Positions 1 to 6,881 of a stretch of 7,252 nt of DNA are shown here, piece by piece. The translations under genes and the position numbers were made by a program. A model generated the notes under the pieces. It saw nothing but the letters and a program-made list of their open reading frames with translations, had not been told where the DNA came from and searched no databases. The stretch spans positions 1 through 7,252 of the forward strand of contig JAGYOJ010000075.1 in the NCBI GenBank assembly GCA_018399435.1. The letters run 5' to 3'. The DNA comes from Actinomycetota bacterium. Its GTDB lineage: Bacteria; Actinomycetota; Humimicrobiia; Humimicrobiales; Humimicrobiaceae. Numbering within the stretch: position 1 is the stretch's first letter; each line of letters starts with the position of its first letter.

Positions 1-748
1 AATATTTACTTTCAATTTCTCTTCCAACCATCATTTTTACGATCATATTATAATCAATCTCATCAATTTTTTTTGTATCAATTAATTGACCATCCCTTAT
101 TACTGTAACTGTATCTGCAATTTCAAAAACTTCTTCTAATCTATGTGATATATAAATTACAGATCTATTTTGTTCCTTTAACTTTTTTATTATTTCAAAT
201 AATTTTTCAGTTTCCCGTATAGTTAATGAGGCAGTAGGTTCATCCATAATTATAACTTTACTTTCATAAGCAAGGGCCTTTGCAATTTCTACTACCTGCA
301 TTTGGGCGACACTCAATAGTGATACTGGCGTTTTGGGATTTATTTCTGAATCTAATAAATCTAGGTATTCTTTAGATTTTGAATATATATCATTTTCATC
401 TATATATTTTAATAAAGTTTTACTTTTTTCATTTCCTAAAAAAATATTGTCTGCTACAGTTAAATTAGGACAAAGATTTAATTCTTGGTAAATAGTACTT
501 ATGCCAAGATCCTGCGCTTGTTTTGGGCTTAAAATTTTTATTTCTTTGTCTTTGTATATAATTTCCCCTGAATCCTGGGTATATACGCCAGAAAGTATTT
601 TTATTAGAGTTGATTTTCCAGCGCCGTTTTCCCCAACCAATGCATGAACTTCACCAGTATCTACTTCAAATGTAACTTGGTCAAGGGCTTTTACGCCTGG
701 AAAAGACTTGGATATATTATTCATTACAAAAATTTTTTCTTTACCCAT
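1..748 (-). CDS. Sugar ABC transporter ATP-binding protein (RbsA/MglA type), C-terminus cut by window edge
   Basis: This is the ATPase of a carbohydrate ABC importer of the ribose/galactose/xylose class; it would power uptake from the cytoplasmic face of the membrane. The first 249 residues are visible. The first nucleotide-binding domain is complete: Walker A GENGAGKST (residues 39-47), Q-loop Gln88 in IYQELNLCPNLTV, signature LSVAQMQ (145-151, followed by VVEIAKAL), Walker B VIIMDEP (165-171) and H-loop His202 in YISHRLEE. The signature and the VGRE motif near residue 241 are typical of RbsA/MglA. Family members are about 500 residues with two tandem ATPase domains, so roughly half is missing at the left edge. 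The start at 748 is supported by AGAGGG a few bases upstream and by the usual N-terminal distance to Walker A. It lies 20 bases after the COG0407 gene, so it is co-transcribed with it. Permease and binding-protein genes probably follow outside the window. The sugar cannot be read from the ATPase. Confidence 0.95.
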   Translation of the reverse strand, partial: MGKEKIFVMNNISKSFPGVKALDQVTFEVDTGEVHALVGENGAGKSTLIKILSGVYTQDSGEIIYKDKEIKILSPKQAQDLGISTIYQELNLCPNLTVADNIFLGNEKSKTLLKYIDENDIYSKSKEYLDLLDSEINPKTPVSLLSVAQMQVVEIAKALAYESKVIIMDEPTASLTIRETEKLFEIIKKLKEQNRSVIYISHRLEEVFEIADTVTVIRDGQLIDTKKIDEIDYNMIVKMMVGREIESKY

Positions 749-768
749 TGTATCCCTCTCTAAATTTA

Positions 769-2013
769 TTAATACTTGCCAAATTCATATGCTGCCTCCA
801 ACATTGCAATTACATTTTCTGGTGGTACGTCTGCTAATACATTGTGAATCTGGTTAAAAACATAACCTCCACCTTCTCCAAAAATTGCTATTCTTCTTTT
901 GACATCTTCTTTTACCTCTTTTGGGGATTTAAATGGTAGAACATCTCTAGTATTGCATCCACCACCCCAAAATGTTACATCTTTCCCAAATTCCTTCTTT
1001 AGCTTTTCTGGTTCCATATTTGCTGCTGTTGTCTGAACAGGGTTTAAAATATCAACTCCAGCTTCAATTAAATGTGGGATATATTCATAAATAGACCCAC
1101 ATGAATGCAGGAATACTTTACAATCACTATTTTCATGAACAAAATCCCACATTTTCTTATATTTAGGTTTAAACATTTTCTCAAATATATCAGGAGCCAT
1201 CCATCCGCCCTGGGATGATCCCAGATCATCTCCACCGAATACTAATATATCCACATATTTACCGACTCCTTTAATAACTTTATCTAATAACTTCATGTAT
1301 CTTTCCATCAATTTAGCATGTAACCTTTCTACACCTTTTGGGTCTTTATAAATATCACAGAGGAAATTTTCAAATTTTCTTATAAATGTCCCCTTTTCAA
1401 AAAGATTACATCCTACCATAAGTAGTAATGCATAATCTGTTGTCTCATAAAGTTTTTTAATATTTTTAATAAATACTTTATATTGCCTATCATCAAAGAT
1501 GTCTAAACTCCACTCCGGATCTGGGATAGACCAAACTTCATTATTTAAGTCTTTAATTTTGATATTTTCCGGAATTTCTTCCAAATTTCCATAAGGCCAG
1601 AAATCCTGGTCTACATACAAAGAAGATTTTGGCTTTTTGCCCAGAGTTTGTCCTTTTTCATTCTTCAAATATACTGTTTCATTGTCCCCAACTTCTATAT
1701 TTAAATATTTAGGAATCAAACATTTTGAACCATCGTTTAAAGTCCATTTTCTCCAATCATCTTCTTCTAAAAATGCTTGTGCACAATCAATTGCATCGAT
1801 GTGGAACATATCTCTTATTTCTTTCTCAGGAAGTGCAAGCTGCTGTATAAAATCATACATTTTCGCTAATCTGCTATTAATATTAAGCTTTCCCCTCAAT
1901 TTATTATATGCTATTGTAGCTATCCCACTAGAGCGCATCCCCCCTAGATCAATTGGCACCCTGTCAGCTTCCTGATGGTTAATTGCTTTTTTTATTCTTT
2001 CTCTAGAGTTCAT
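769..2013 (-). CDS. Uroporphyrinogen decarboxylase-like protein (COG0407), possible zinc-dependent methyltransferase
   Basis: This 414-residue protein belongs to the uroporphyrinogen-decarboxylase-like TIM-barrel family. The N-terminus has the family signature SRERIKKAINHQEADRVPID (3-22) followed by LGGMRSSGI. GGDDLGSSQGGWMAP (260-274) is a barrel-strand motif. FLHSCG (301-306) and GGGC (350-353) give His303-x-Cys305-x47-Cys353, which resembles the zinc ligands of the methylcobamide:coenzyme M methyltransferase (MtaA/MtbA) and CmuA branch. True HemE is about 350 residues and works in haem synthesis; the extra length, these ligands and the sugar-operon setting argue against HemE. The exact role of sugar-operon members is not known to me; methyl transfer or demethylation is an inference, and no corrinoid protein is visible. 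The start is supported by AAGAGGT at 2018-2024. It sits 16 bases after the isomerase gene and 20 before the ABC ATPase. Family call is firm, function weak. Confidence 0.9.
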   Translation of the reverse strand: MNSRERIKKAINHQEADRVPIDLGGMRSSGIATIAYNKLRGKLNINSRLAKMYDFIQQLALPEKEIRDMFHIDAIDCAQAFLEEDDWRKWTLNDGSKCLIPKYLNIEVGDNETVYLKNEKGQTLGKKPKSSLYVDQDFWPYGNLEEIPENIKIKDLNNEVWSIPDPEWSLDIFDDRQYKVFIKNIKKLYETTDYALLLMVGCNLFEKGTFIRKFENFLCDIYKDPKGVERLHAKLMERYMKLLDKVIKGVGKYVDILVFGGDDLGSSQGGWMAPDIFEKMFKPKYKKMWDFVHENSDCKVFLHSCGSIYEYIPHLIEAGVDILNPVQTTAANMEPEKLKKEFGKDVTFWGGGCNTRDVLPFKSPKEVKEDVKRRIAIFGEGGGYVFNQIHNVLADVPPENVIAMLEAAYEFGKY

Positions 2014-2029
2014 GATTACCTCTTTTTTG

Positions 2030-3220
2030 TTATTTATTGTAATATTTCATTGCCCTAAAAATCTCATAGCAGGCTCCGATTGGATGATAATCAGATTTCC
2101 CAGGTGGTGATTTTTTATTGCTTAAAGGCTTTTTATCTATGCTTAATACTCTATACCAGCCACCATGTTTTTTATCAAAAAAGTATTTGACAGAATAATC
2201 CCAGCATCCAAGGTATTTTTCCCAATATTTTTTCTTGCCTGTTCTAAGAGCTAAAATAGCAGAAGCTGCTGCTGTTTCTGCCAAAACCCAATAATACCTC
2301 TCTTCATCAAGAATATTGCCTTCCAAATCAAATGTGTAATTAAGACCACCATTTTTTTCATCCCAGGCAAATCTTATAGCATAATCATATAGTTTTTCTG
2401 CTACCTCTAGCAACCAGCCTACCGGTTTATACCTTTCAATAATTAATAGCAATTTAGCCCATTCGGTAAAATGGCCAGGAAGAAATCCATAAGGTCTATA
2501 AAGATTTTTTGGGTCATCCTTATTATAGTCCCAGTCAATTTCCCAATCTTTATTATAATGCTCCCATATCATCCCATTTGTTTTATTCGCAAGCTCTACC
2601 GTTATCTTGTGAGCTAAATCATATGCCCTATTTAGATATCTTTCATCCTTAGTAGCTTCAAATGCTGCTATCATAGCTTCTGTCATATGCATATTACTAT
2701 TCTGCCCCCTGTAAGAGCTCACTTCAGAAAAATCATTTGAACATTCATCAACATAAAGACTATGTTCTGGTTCCCATAATTTTTCTTCCAAAAAATCATA
2801 TATTCTTCCAATTAGCGGAAAGGCTTCTTTAATGCCGGCTTTATAAGCATTACTTACGGCGCAAAGGCAAAACGCTTGCCCATAAGTCATTTTTTTATTA
2901 ATTAAAGGTTTATTTTTTTCTGCAAGCTGGTGGTATCCATCATTTATTTCATCTCTATGAATTATTTCTAAGAACTCTAAGCCATGTCTGATATAATCAT
3001 TGTAATCTTTAGATTTATTTAATAATTTTCCAAAACTAAAATTAATAATAAATCTAGTAGTAGAGATAAGGTCTTTTATTTCTTTATCATAAACACTGCC
3101 ATCATCTAAGTAAGCACAATAAAATCCGCCAAATTCTTCATCTTTTACATGAGGTTTATAAAATTCTATCAAGCTAAGGGCATGTTCCTTAATAAAACCA
3201 GGATCTTTAAAATTTCTCAT
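2030..3220 (-). CDS. AGE-superfamily sugar isomerase/epimerase (mannose/sulfoquinovose isomerase-like)
   Basis: This 396-residue cytoplasmic enzyme belongs to the N-acylglucosamine 2-epimerase superfamily, an (alpha/alpha)6 barrel, and has the usual full length. Landmarks are STTRFIINFSFG (53-64, conserved Arg56), YRGQNSNMHMTEAMIAAFEAT (170-190, His178), YRPYGFLPGHFTEW (241-254, Arg242, His250, Glu253) and DYHPIGACYE (377-386, His379). His250 and His379 correspond by position in motif to the catalytic histidine pair that moves the C1/C2 proton. The RGQNxNMH and PGH-x-x-EW motifs match the branch with D-mannose isomerase and YihS sulfoquinovose isomerase (aldose-ketose isomerisation) better than cellobiose 2-epimerase, but the substrate cannot be fixed from sequence. 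AGGGGA at 3226-3231 supports the start. It is the first catabolic gene after lacI, 60 bases downstream, so the imported sugar is probably an aldohexose or a derivative that enters as the ketose. Confidence 0.93.
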   Translation of the reverse strand: MRNFKDPGFIKEHALSLIEFYKPHVKDEEFGGFYCAYLDDGSVYDKEIKDLISTTRFIINFSFGKLLNKSKDYNDYIRHGLEFLEIIHRDEINDGYHQLAEKNKPLINKKMTYGQAFCLCAVSNAYKAGIKEAFPLIGRIYDFLEEKLWEPEHSLYVDECSNDFSEVSSYRGQNSNMHMTEAMIAAFEATKDERYLNRAYDLAHKITVELANKTNGMIWEHYNKDWEIDWDYNKDDPKNLYRPYGFLPGHFTEWAKLLLIIERYKPVGWLLEVAEKLYDYAIRFAWDEKNGGLNYTFDLEGNILDEERYYWVLAETAAASAILALRTGKKKYWEKYLGCWDYSVKYFFDKKHGGWYRVLSIDKKPLSNKKSPPGKSDYHPIGACYEIFRAMKYYNK

Positions 3221-3280
3221 CTATTTCCCCTTTCAAAAATATAGCTTTCAATAATAAATCTATCTCAACTTATTATTACT

Positions 3281-4315
3281 TTAATTTTTAGAAATTAATT
3301 TATTCCTATCCCGTGGTTTGCTGCAAGACTCCCTTATAATAAAGGAAGTTTCTAATATTATCTTTTTGCTTTTCTTTCTTCTCTCATTTTTTAGCATTTC
3401 AATAAGCCTCTTAGTGGCAGCCACCCCCGACCTATATTTTGGATAATGCACAGTAGTAAGAGGTACTTTAAGCAATTCTGTTATATCTATGTCATCATAA
3501 CCCACAACAGATATATCTTCTGGAATTTTTAACCCTAATTCATTTATAGCCTTTACTGAACCTATGGTTGCATAATCATTGTTGCCTACAATTGCTGTTA
3601 TATCTTTATGGTTTTTTAATAAATTTAATGTTACCCCGTAAGCAGTTTTTTTATCTAAAGCACTTTCAGTAATAAAATAATCCCTTATTTCTAAATCATT
3701 TTTTTCCATTACATCTTTGTAGGCAATAAGCCTTTCATTAGAAGAATAAACATCAGGGCCTTTTAGGAAAGCAATATTTTTATGTCCAAGTTTTATAAGG
3801 TAATTGACAACTTCTTTACCCGCTTTATAATCATCTGCTATTACATAATTTATGCCTGACATATCTAATTTGCATGTTAAAATTACAAATGGTTTCCCTG
3901 TCTTTTTTAGACTTTTTACAAAATTATCTTCCAAATCTAGAGTAGCAATTAGTAACCCATCTACTCCTCTCTCTATTAACATTCTTAAATATTTTTCACC
4001 AATTAATGTATCGAATTTTGACTCACAAACAATAACGCTGTAATTATTTTTTTCAGCTGTACCAATTACACCTCTTGAGAGTCTTGAGTAAAAAGGGTTT
4101 TCAAGATTTGGTATAATTAAACCTAATGTATCTGTTTTTTTAAGAACTAAACTTCTTGCTGCAATATTGGGAATATAATTATTTTCTCTAATAATTTTTA
4201 ATATTTTTTCCCTAGTGCTCTTTTTAACATATTCATGATTGTTAATAACGCGGGAAACTGTCTTTGGTGAAAATCCTGCAACTTTAGCAATATCTTTTAA
4301 AGTCGTTCTTTTCAT
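3281..4315 (-). CDS. LacI-family transcriptional regulator
   Basis: This is a 344-residue sugar-responsive DNA-binding repressor. The N-terminal helix-turn-helix TLKDIAKVAGFSPKTVSRVINN (residues 5-26) is followed by the rest of the headpiece to NNYIPN, then the hinge helix IAARSLVLKK (51-60) and a periplasmic-binding-protein-like effector domain starting at TDTLGLIIPNLENPFYS (61-77). The C-terminal half has AIVGNNDYATIG (241-252) and DISVVGYDDIDI (267-278), both characteristic of the family. I start it at 4315 (MKRTTLKDIA) rather than at an in-frame ATG at 4444: the additional 43 residues lie before the conserved helix-turn-helix, are hydrophobic and AT-driven, and their DNA contains promoter and operator-like sequence. 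The ribosome site is weak (GGAT about 11 bases upstream). It is in the same direction as, and just upstream of, the isomerase, COG0407 and ABC genes, and is the likely local regulator. Which sugar it binds is not visible. Confidence 0.94.
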   Translation of the reverse strand: MKRTTLKDIAKVAGFSPKTVSRVINNHEYVKKSTREKILKIIRENNYIPNIAARSLVLKKTDTLGLIIPNLENPFYSRLSRGVIGTAEKNNYSVIVCESKFDTLIGEKYLRMLIERGVDGLLIATLDLEDNFVKSLKKTGKPFVILTCKLDMSGINYVIADDYKAGKEVVNYLIKLGHKNIAFLKGPDVYSSNERLIAYKDVMEKNDLEIRDYFITESALDKKTAYGVTLNLLKNHKDITAIVGNNDYATIGSVKAINELGLKIPEDISVVGYDDIDITELLKVPLTTVHYPKYRSGVAATKRLIEMLKNERRKKSKKIILETSFIIRESCSKPRDRNKLISKN

Positions 4316-4340
4316 AATTACAAAAGATCCATAATTATAA

Positions 4341-4369
4341 AATAAATTTATGTCAACGCTGTCTGACAA
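4341..4369 (-). promoter_or_regulatory. Candidate promoter of the lacI-isomerase-COG0407-ABC operon
   Basis: A TTGTCA hexamer (4369-4364, five of six matches to the -35 consensus) is followed after 17 bases by TTTATT (4346-4341, four of six to the -10). Transcription would begin near 4334, giving a leader of about 20 bases before the lacI ATG at 4315. An alternative -35, TTGACA (4356-4351), is a perfect hexamer but the best following TATAAT (4339-4334) is only 11 bases away, too close. In AT-rich DNA such matches are common, so the position is tentative. Confidence 0.35.
4351..4364 (-). promoter_or_regulatory. Candidate LacI-type operator (or CcpA cre-like site) upstream of lacI
   Basis: On the minus strand this reads AGACAGCGTTGACA. 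It has the central CG and partial dyad symmetry of LacI-family operators (G2/C13, C4/G11, A5/T10 and C7/G8 pair), and agrees with most positions of the cre consensus TGNAARCGNWWWCA with three mismatches. A slightly wider view shows inverted TGTCA (4351-4355) and TGACA (4364-4368). It lies 36-49 bases upstream of the lacI start, overlapping promoter-like hexamers, where a repressor would block transcription. It could be autoregulation or catabolite repression. Only one copy was seen, so support is moderate. Confidence 0.4.
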
Positions 4370-4507
4370 CGCAATCAATATACCAGAATTTATATAGATA
4401 GTCAAATATTTTAATATATTTATCATTAATATTACCGCTTCCAATTTTCCAATTAGATTTTTTTATTAATAGCTCCAATAATTTTAATTCCCGGCTTTTA
4501 TGTAGAA

Positions 4508-4535
4508 TTGAATTTTTTTCCAATAATTATATAAA
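4508..4535 (+). promoter_or_regulatory. Candidate promoter for the decayed lipoprotein gene
   Basis: TTGAAT (4508-4513) and TATAAA (4530-4535) are separated by 16 bases on the plus strand, about 50-80 bases before the first lipoprotein-like codons. It would be divergent from the lacI operon. The hexamers match four and five of six consensus bases. The background is very AT-rich, so this may be chance or a relic of the once-active gene. Confidence 0.28.
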
Positions 4536-4585
4536 AAAGAGAGAAACTTTTTTATACTCTTTACATATAATATTAGAAGCCCACC

Positions 4586-5847
4586 TTGAGGAAAATAAGC
4601 TATCAATAGTAATTTTGCTGTGATAGCCTTATACATAGTAATTGTTTTAGGCATAGTCCTTCCTTTGCTGACAGATGTAGTAAATCAACTCCCGTAAAAG
4701 AAAAAATCGGAATAGCCGAAAAGAAACCGAAGTATTGAAGAAGAAAAAGAAAAAAAGTTTTAGAAGATATTGATCAAGAGACATAGAAAAAAATATTTGA
4801 AGAGGAACATATGAAAAAGAGGTATGCTAGAGAAGGAGTAGGGAATACTCCTTATACCATAAAATTACAAATACATTACGACCCAATATATTCACCTGCT
4901 GATGGAATTTGTTAATACAAGATATAAGAATATAGTTACTGGTACCCCAATACCACTTCCCAAAAGGTGATAATTTTAATGCTTTTGCTCCGGGGAAATA
5001 CCAAATAAACTTAGTAGCCTAACTGAAACCTATACCCTTATAGCTACTGCTACAAATTCTGAAGCTGCTGCAACAGATAGGATAATAATATCCCCCACAT
5101 TACCGATATAGTTCCTCTGATGAAGAAATATATTCTAGTGAGTTTATTAAACATGAGTATAGGATTACAGCACTAGCATATAACCCTTGTGGAGATAGCT
5201 TAACCTATGATTGGAGTATTGGGGGCATTTTAATTAATAGCAACGGTAATCCCACAAAGTTAACCACCCCAATAACTGAAGGCCATTGTAGTTTAACTGT
5301 AACTGTAAATGATAGGAGGAACTGGACTTATATATTTACCAAAGATGCTTATGTTAAAAGACCAAGAATTGAAGGCACTATAGTATGACCTACAGAAATA
5401 CATCCGCCAGATATTGTGTGTATTGTATATCCTGCAGAGTAAATGAAAGAGAACTTATCATAGGAGATTCAATCAGTGCAACTGATGTTCAAGGATTTTT
5501 TGCTTTTAGCCTTAATCATTTTAAAGATATGGAAATAACAGATGAAGGATTATATAAAAATACTTACCTTTAAAGGAGGAATTTTAATAGGTATCATAAA
5601 TTATATGCTTTTAGCCCAGACGATTATTCAAGCAGCTTCTTGACCGGCTTTTATTTCTCAAATACTCTAAACCCTATGAGATTGTTGAATGAGAAACACA
5701 AGCAAGTATGGCATAGGAAAAAATGGACACAAGAAAAAATTACTATTTATAATAGCATACACAGAACTTATGCCATACGTGGACAGTACTATAGATGAAA
5801 GGCAATAATCTAAAGAGTCTATTACTTTAACTGTTTGGGCAAGGTAA
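4586..5847 (+). pseudogene. Degraded lipoprotein with Ig-like and PKD-like repeats
   Basis: No single frame is open, but pieces from all three plus-strand frames line up in order as one secreted protein. They are: a hydrophobic leader (KLSIVILL at 4597-4620, then VIALYIVIVLGIVLPLL at 4620-4670 after a frame change); CSKSTPVKEKIGIAEKKPK (from 4676), resembling the lipid-modified Cys and start of a lipoprotein; a Glu/Lys linker (KVLEDIDQET, KKIFEEEH, 4754-4810); a first repeat with NTPYTIKLQIHYDPIYSPADG (about 4850-4910), IVTGTPIPLP and ETYTLIATATNSEAAATD (5025-5078); a second, PKD-like repeat in a 99-codon open stretch 5089-5385 with ITALAYNPCGDSLTYDWSIG and SLTVTVNDRRNWT; a beta segment SISATDVQGFFAFS (about 5470-5511) like carboxypeptidase-regulatory domains; and a tail ITLTVWAR ending at TAA 5845-5847. 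More than six stops or frameshifts separate the pieces, so it cannot make full-length protein. Start and end are approximate. Original role was probably cell-surface, function unknown. Confidence 0.75.
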
Positions 5848-6301
5848 AACTTTAAGCAAATATAATTTACGCAAAATTGCCACTGGATTAGTGGAGTATT
5901 ATATAAAATAATTGGCAAGGTTTTTAGGATTAATTTAAAGTTTTATTTTCTAATATTTTTATAATCCCAGAACGTATTGCTAGATTTTTAAACCTGCAAC
6001 ATTGGCAATAAGAACTATAATAACTTATATTGTTAATTTTACCTTTTAAAAAATATTTTTAAGTAATACTAGTGAAATGGCATGAAAGGGAAGATTTCCT
6101 TGATTTATGCTTCTTAGTTTTAGTAATTGTATTTATATCCTATTTGTTAAATGTATTTTATTGCAATTAACCAAACTTATAAATAAACTAATTTTAGATT
6201 GATTATACTCTTATACCAATACAGTATCAATTCTAAACCTAGAACTTTACGGTTATTTATTTTTAACCAATTACTTTTTCAATTTTTCCATGTATTAAAA
6301 T
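5848..6301. other. Gene-free AT-rich stretch
   Basis: No open frame here has a ribosome site or a recognisable protein. The stretch separates the end of the decayed lipoprotein gene from the 3' end of the VOC gene, which converge on it. Small dyads occur: CCACT/AGTGG around a 5-base loop (5880-5894), AAGG/CCTT around 6086-6101, and GGTTA/TAACC (6251-6268). None is followed by a clear T-run in a useful direction, so no terminator is called. On the minus strand at about 5950-6030 there is a weak resemblance to a LacI-type helix-turn-helix, described as a finding. Confidence 0.6.
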
Positions 6302-6682
6302 TTATTCAGCAAATACAAGAATATATCCGTTGCAGTCCTTAATATAAAATTCTTTTCTTCCCCAGGGGGTGTCATGGAGCTCTTTAAGCACTTCTACATC
6401 ATAGCTAAACCAATCATAAAGCTCTTTAATATTTTCAGTTTCGATATAAATTATTGCAGTGCCTCCAATTTCTTTATCTTTTAATTCTGGTAATTTTTCA
6501 GAAAGGCTTCTTTTTGATTGGAACATAATTACTTCACTCCCGCATCTCATCATGGCCCAATCCAATTCCCCTTCCTTTGGATCTGTCATAATAAGCTGGA
6601 AACAGTTAATTTTATCCTTATAAAATTTAACTGTCTTTGCTACATCTTCAACCATTAAATTCGCAATTATTTTTTTTAACAT
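6302..6682 (-). CDS. VOC-superfamily protein (glyoxalase/bleomycin-resistance fold)
   Basis: This 126-residue cytoplasmic protein has the paired beta-alpha-beta-beta-beta modules of the vicinal oxygen chelate superfamily. Module one starts IIANLMVEDVAKTVKFYKD (5-23) and includes DWAMMRCGSEVIMFQ (41-55); module two starts GGTAIIYIET (73-82) and ends with the hallmark TPWGRKEFYIKDCNGYILVFAE (105-126), where members usually have a D-P-N-G turn (here D-C-N-G). The terminal Glu126 is where a metal ligand can lie, but the usual His/Gln of strand one is Asn8 and module two has no His at the matching site, so canonical glyoxalase I chemistry is doubtful; a ligand-binding or antibiotic-sequestering role is equally possible. 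The start at 6682 is chosen for the strong GGGGGA site; an in-frame extension to 6892 adds 70 residues without family similarity. Reaction and substrate are unknown. Confidence 0.88.
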   Translation of the reverse strand: MLKKIIANLMVEDVAKTVKFYKDKINCFQLIMTDPKEGELDWAMMRCGSEVIMFQSKRSLSEKLPELKDKEIGGTAIIYIETENIKELYDWFSYDVEVLKELHDTPWGRKEFYIKDCNGYILVFAE

Positions 6683-6691
6683 TTTTTTATT

Positions 6692-6697
6692 TCCCCC
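6692..6697 (-). promoter_or_regulatory. G-rich ribosome binding site that fixes the VOC start
   Basis: On the minus strand a GGCGGGGGA block, unusual in this AT-rich DNA, ends 9 bases before the ATG at 6682, followed by an A-rich spacer. It places the translation start at MLKKIIANL, exactly where VOC proteins begin, and argues against longer in-frame starts. Confidence 0.75.
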
Positions 6698-6727
6698 GCC
6701 TTTTTTCTTATATTTTTTCTTTGTGTT

Positions 6728-6755
6728 ATTTAAATTTTTTAATTCCATTTGCCAA
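6728..6755 (-). promoter_or_regulatory. Candidate promoter of the VOC gene
   Basis: TTGGCA (6755-6750, five of six) is followed after 16 bases by TTAAAT (6733-6728, four of six) on the minus strand. Transcription would start near 6720, leaving a leader of about 38 bases that contains the ribosome site. The 199-base gap to the upstream gene makes a separate promoter reasonable, but hexamer matches are cheap in such AT-rich sequence. Confidence 0.3.
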
Positions 6756-6881
6756 CAATGCCGTAACTTATTTTTCGCTAAATTATTAACCAAATACATA
6801 TTTCTAGCTTTTAAGCATTGGGTGTATTGATGAAAAATTATTAAATATGTTTTGGTTTGCATCCAGGTATTTATAATGAAA

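Noticed and set aside
1637..1975. 112-codon plus-strand open frame
   Set aside because: It lies wholly inside and opposite the COG0407 gene, has no ribosome site and no family resemblance; a shadow of the real gene.
3221..3280. Internal promoter between lacI and the isomerase gene
   Set aside because: TTGAGA and TATATT on the minus strand are 19 bases apart and would start transcription next to the ribosome site; not convincing.
3852..4043. 63-codon plus-strand open frame
   Set aside because: Antisense to the effector domain of the LacI gene, with no independent support.
5385..5573. 62-codon plus-strand open frame as an independent gene
   Set aside because: Its ATG overlaps the stop of the PKD-like fragment, there is no ribosome site, and the latter half continues the lipoprotein (ATDVQGFFAFS); it is a pseudogene fragment.
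5572..5610. Strong Shine-Dalgarno-like AAAGGAGGA suggesting a new gene start
   Set aside because: The following ATG at 5605 is too far away and leads to only about 12 codons before a stop; the motif also fits as coding sequence of the decayed gene.
5880..5894. Hairpin CCACT/AGTGG as a terminator
   Set aside because: The stem is only five pairs and no T-run follows on either strand.
5667..5918. 83-codon minus-strand open frame
   Set aside because: Opposite the decayed lipoprotein's 3' part, no ribosome site, and no recognisable domain; its hydrophobic composition follows from AT richness.
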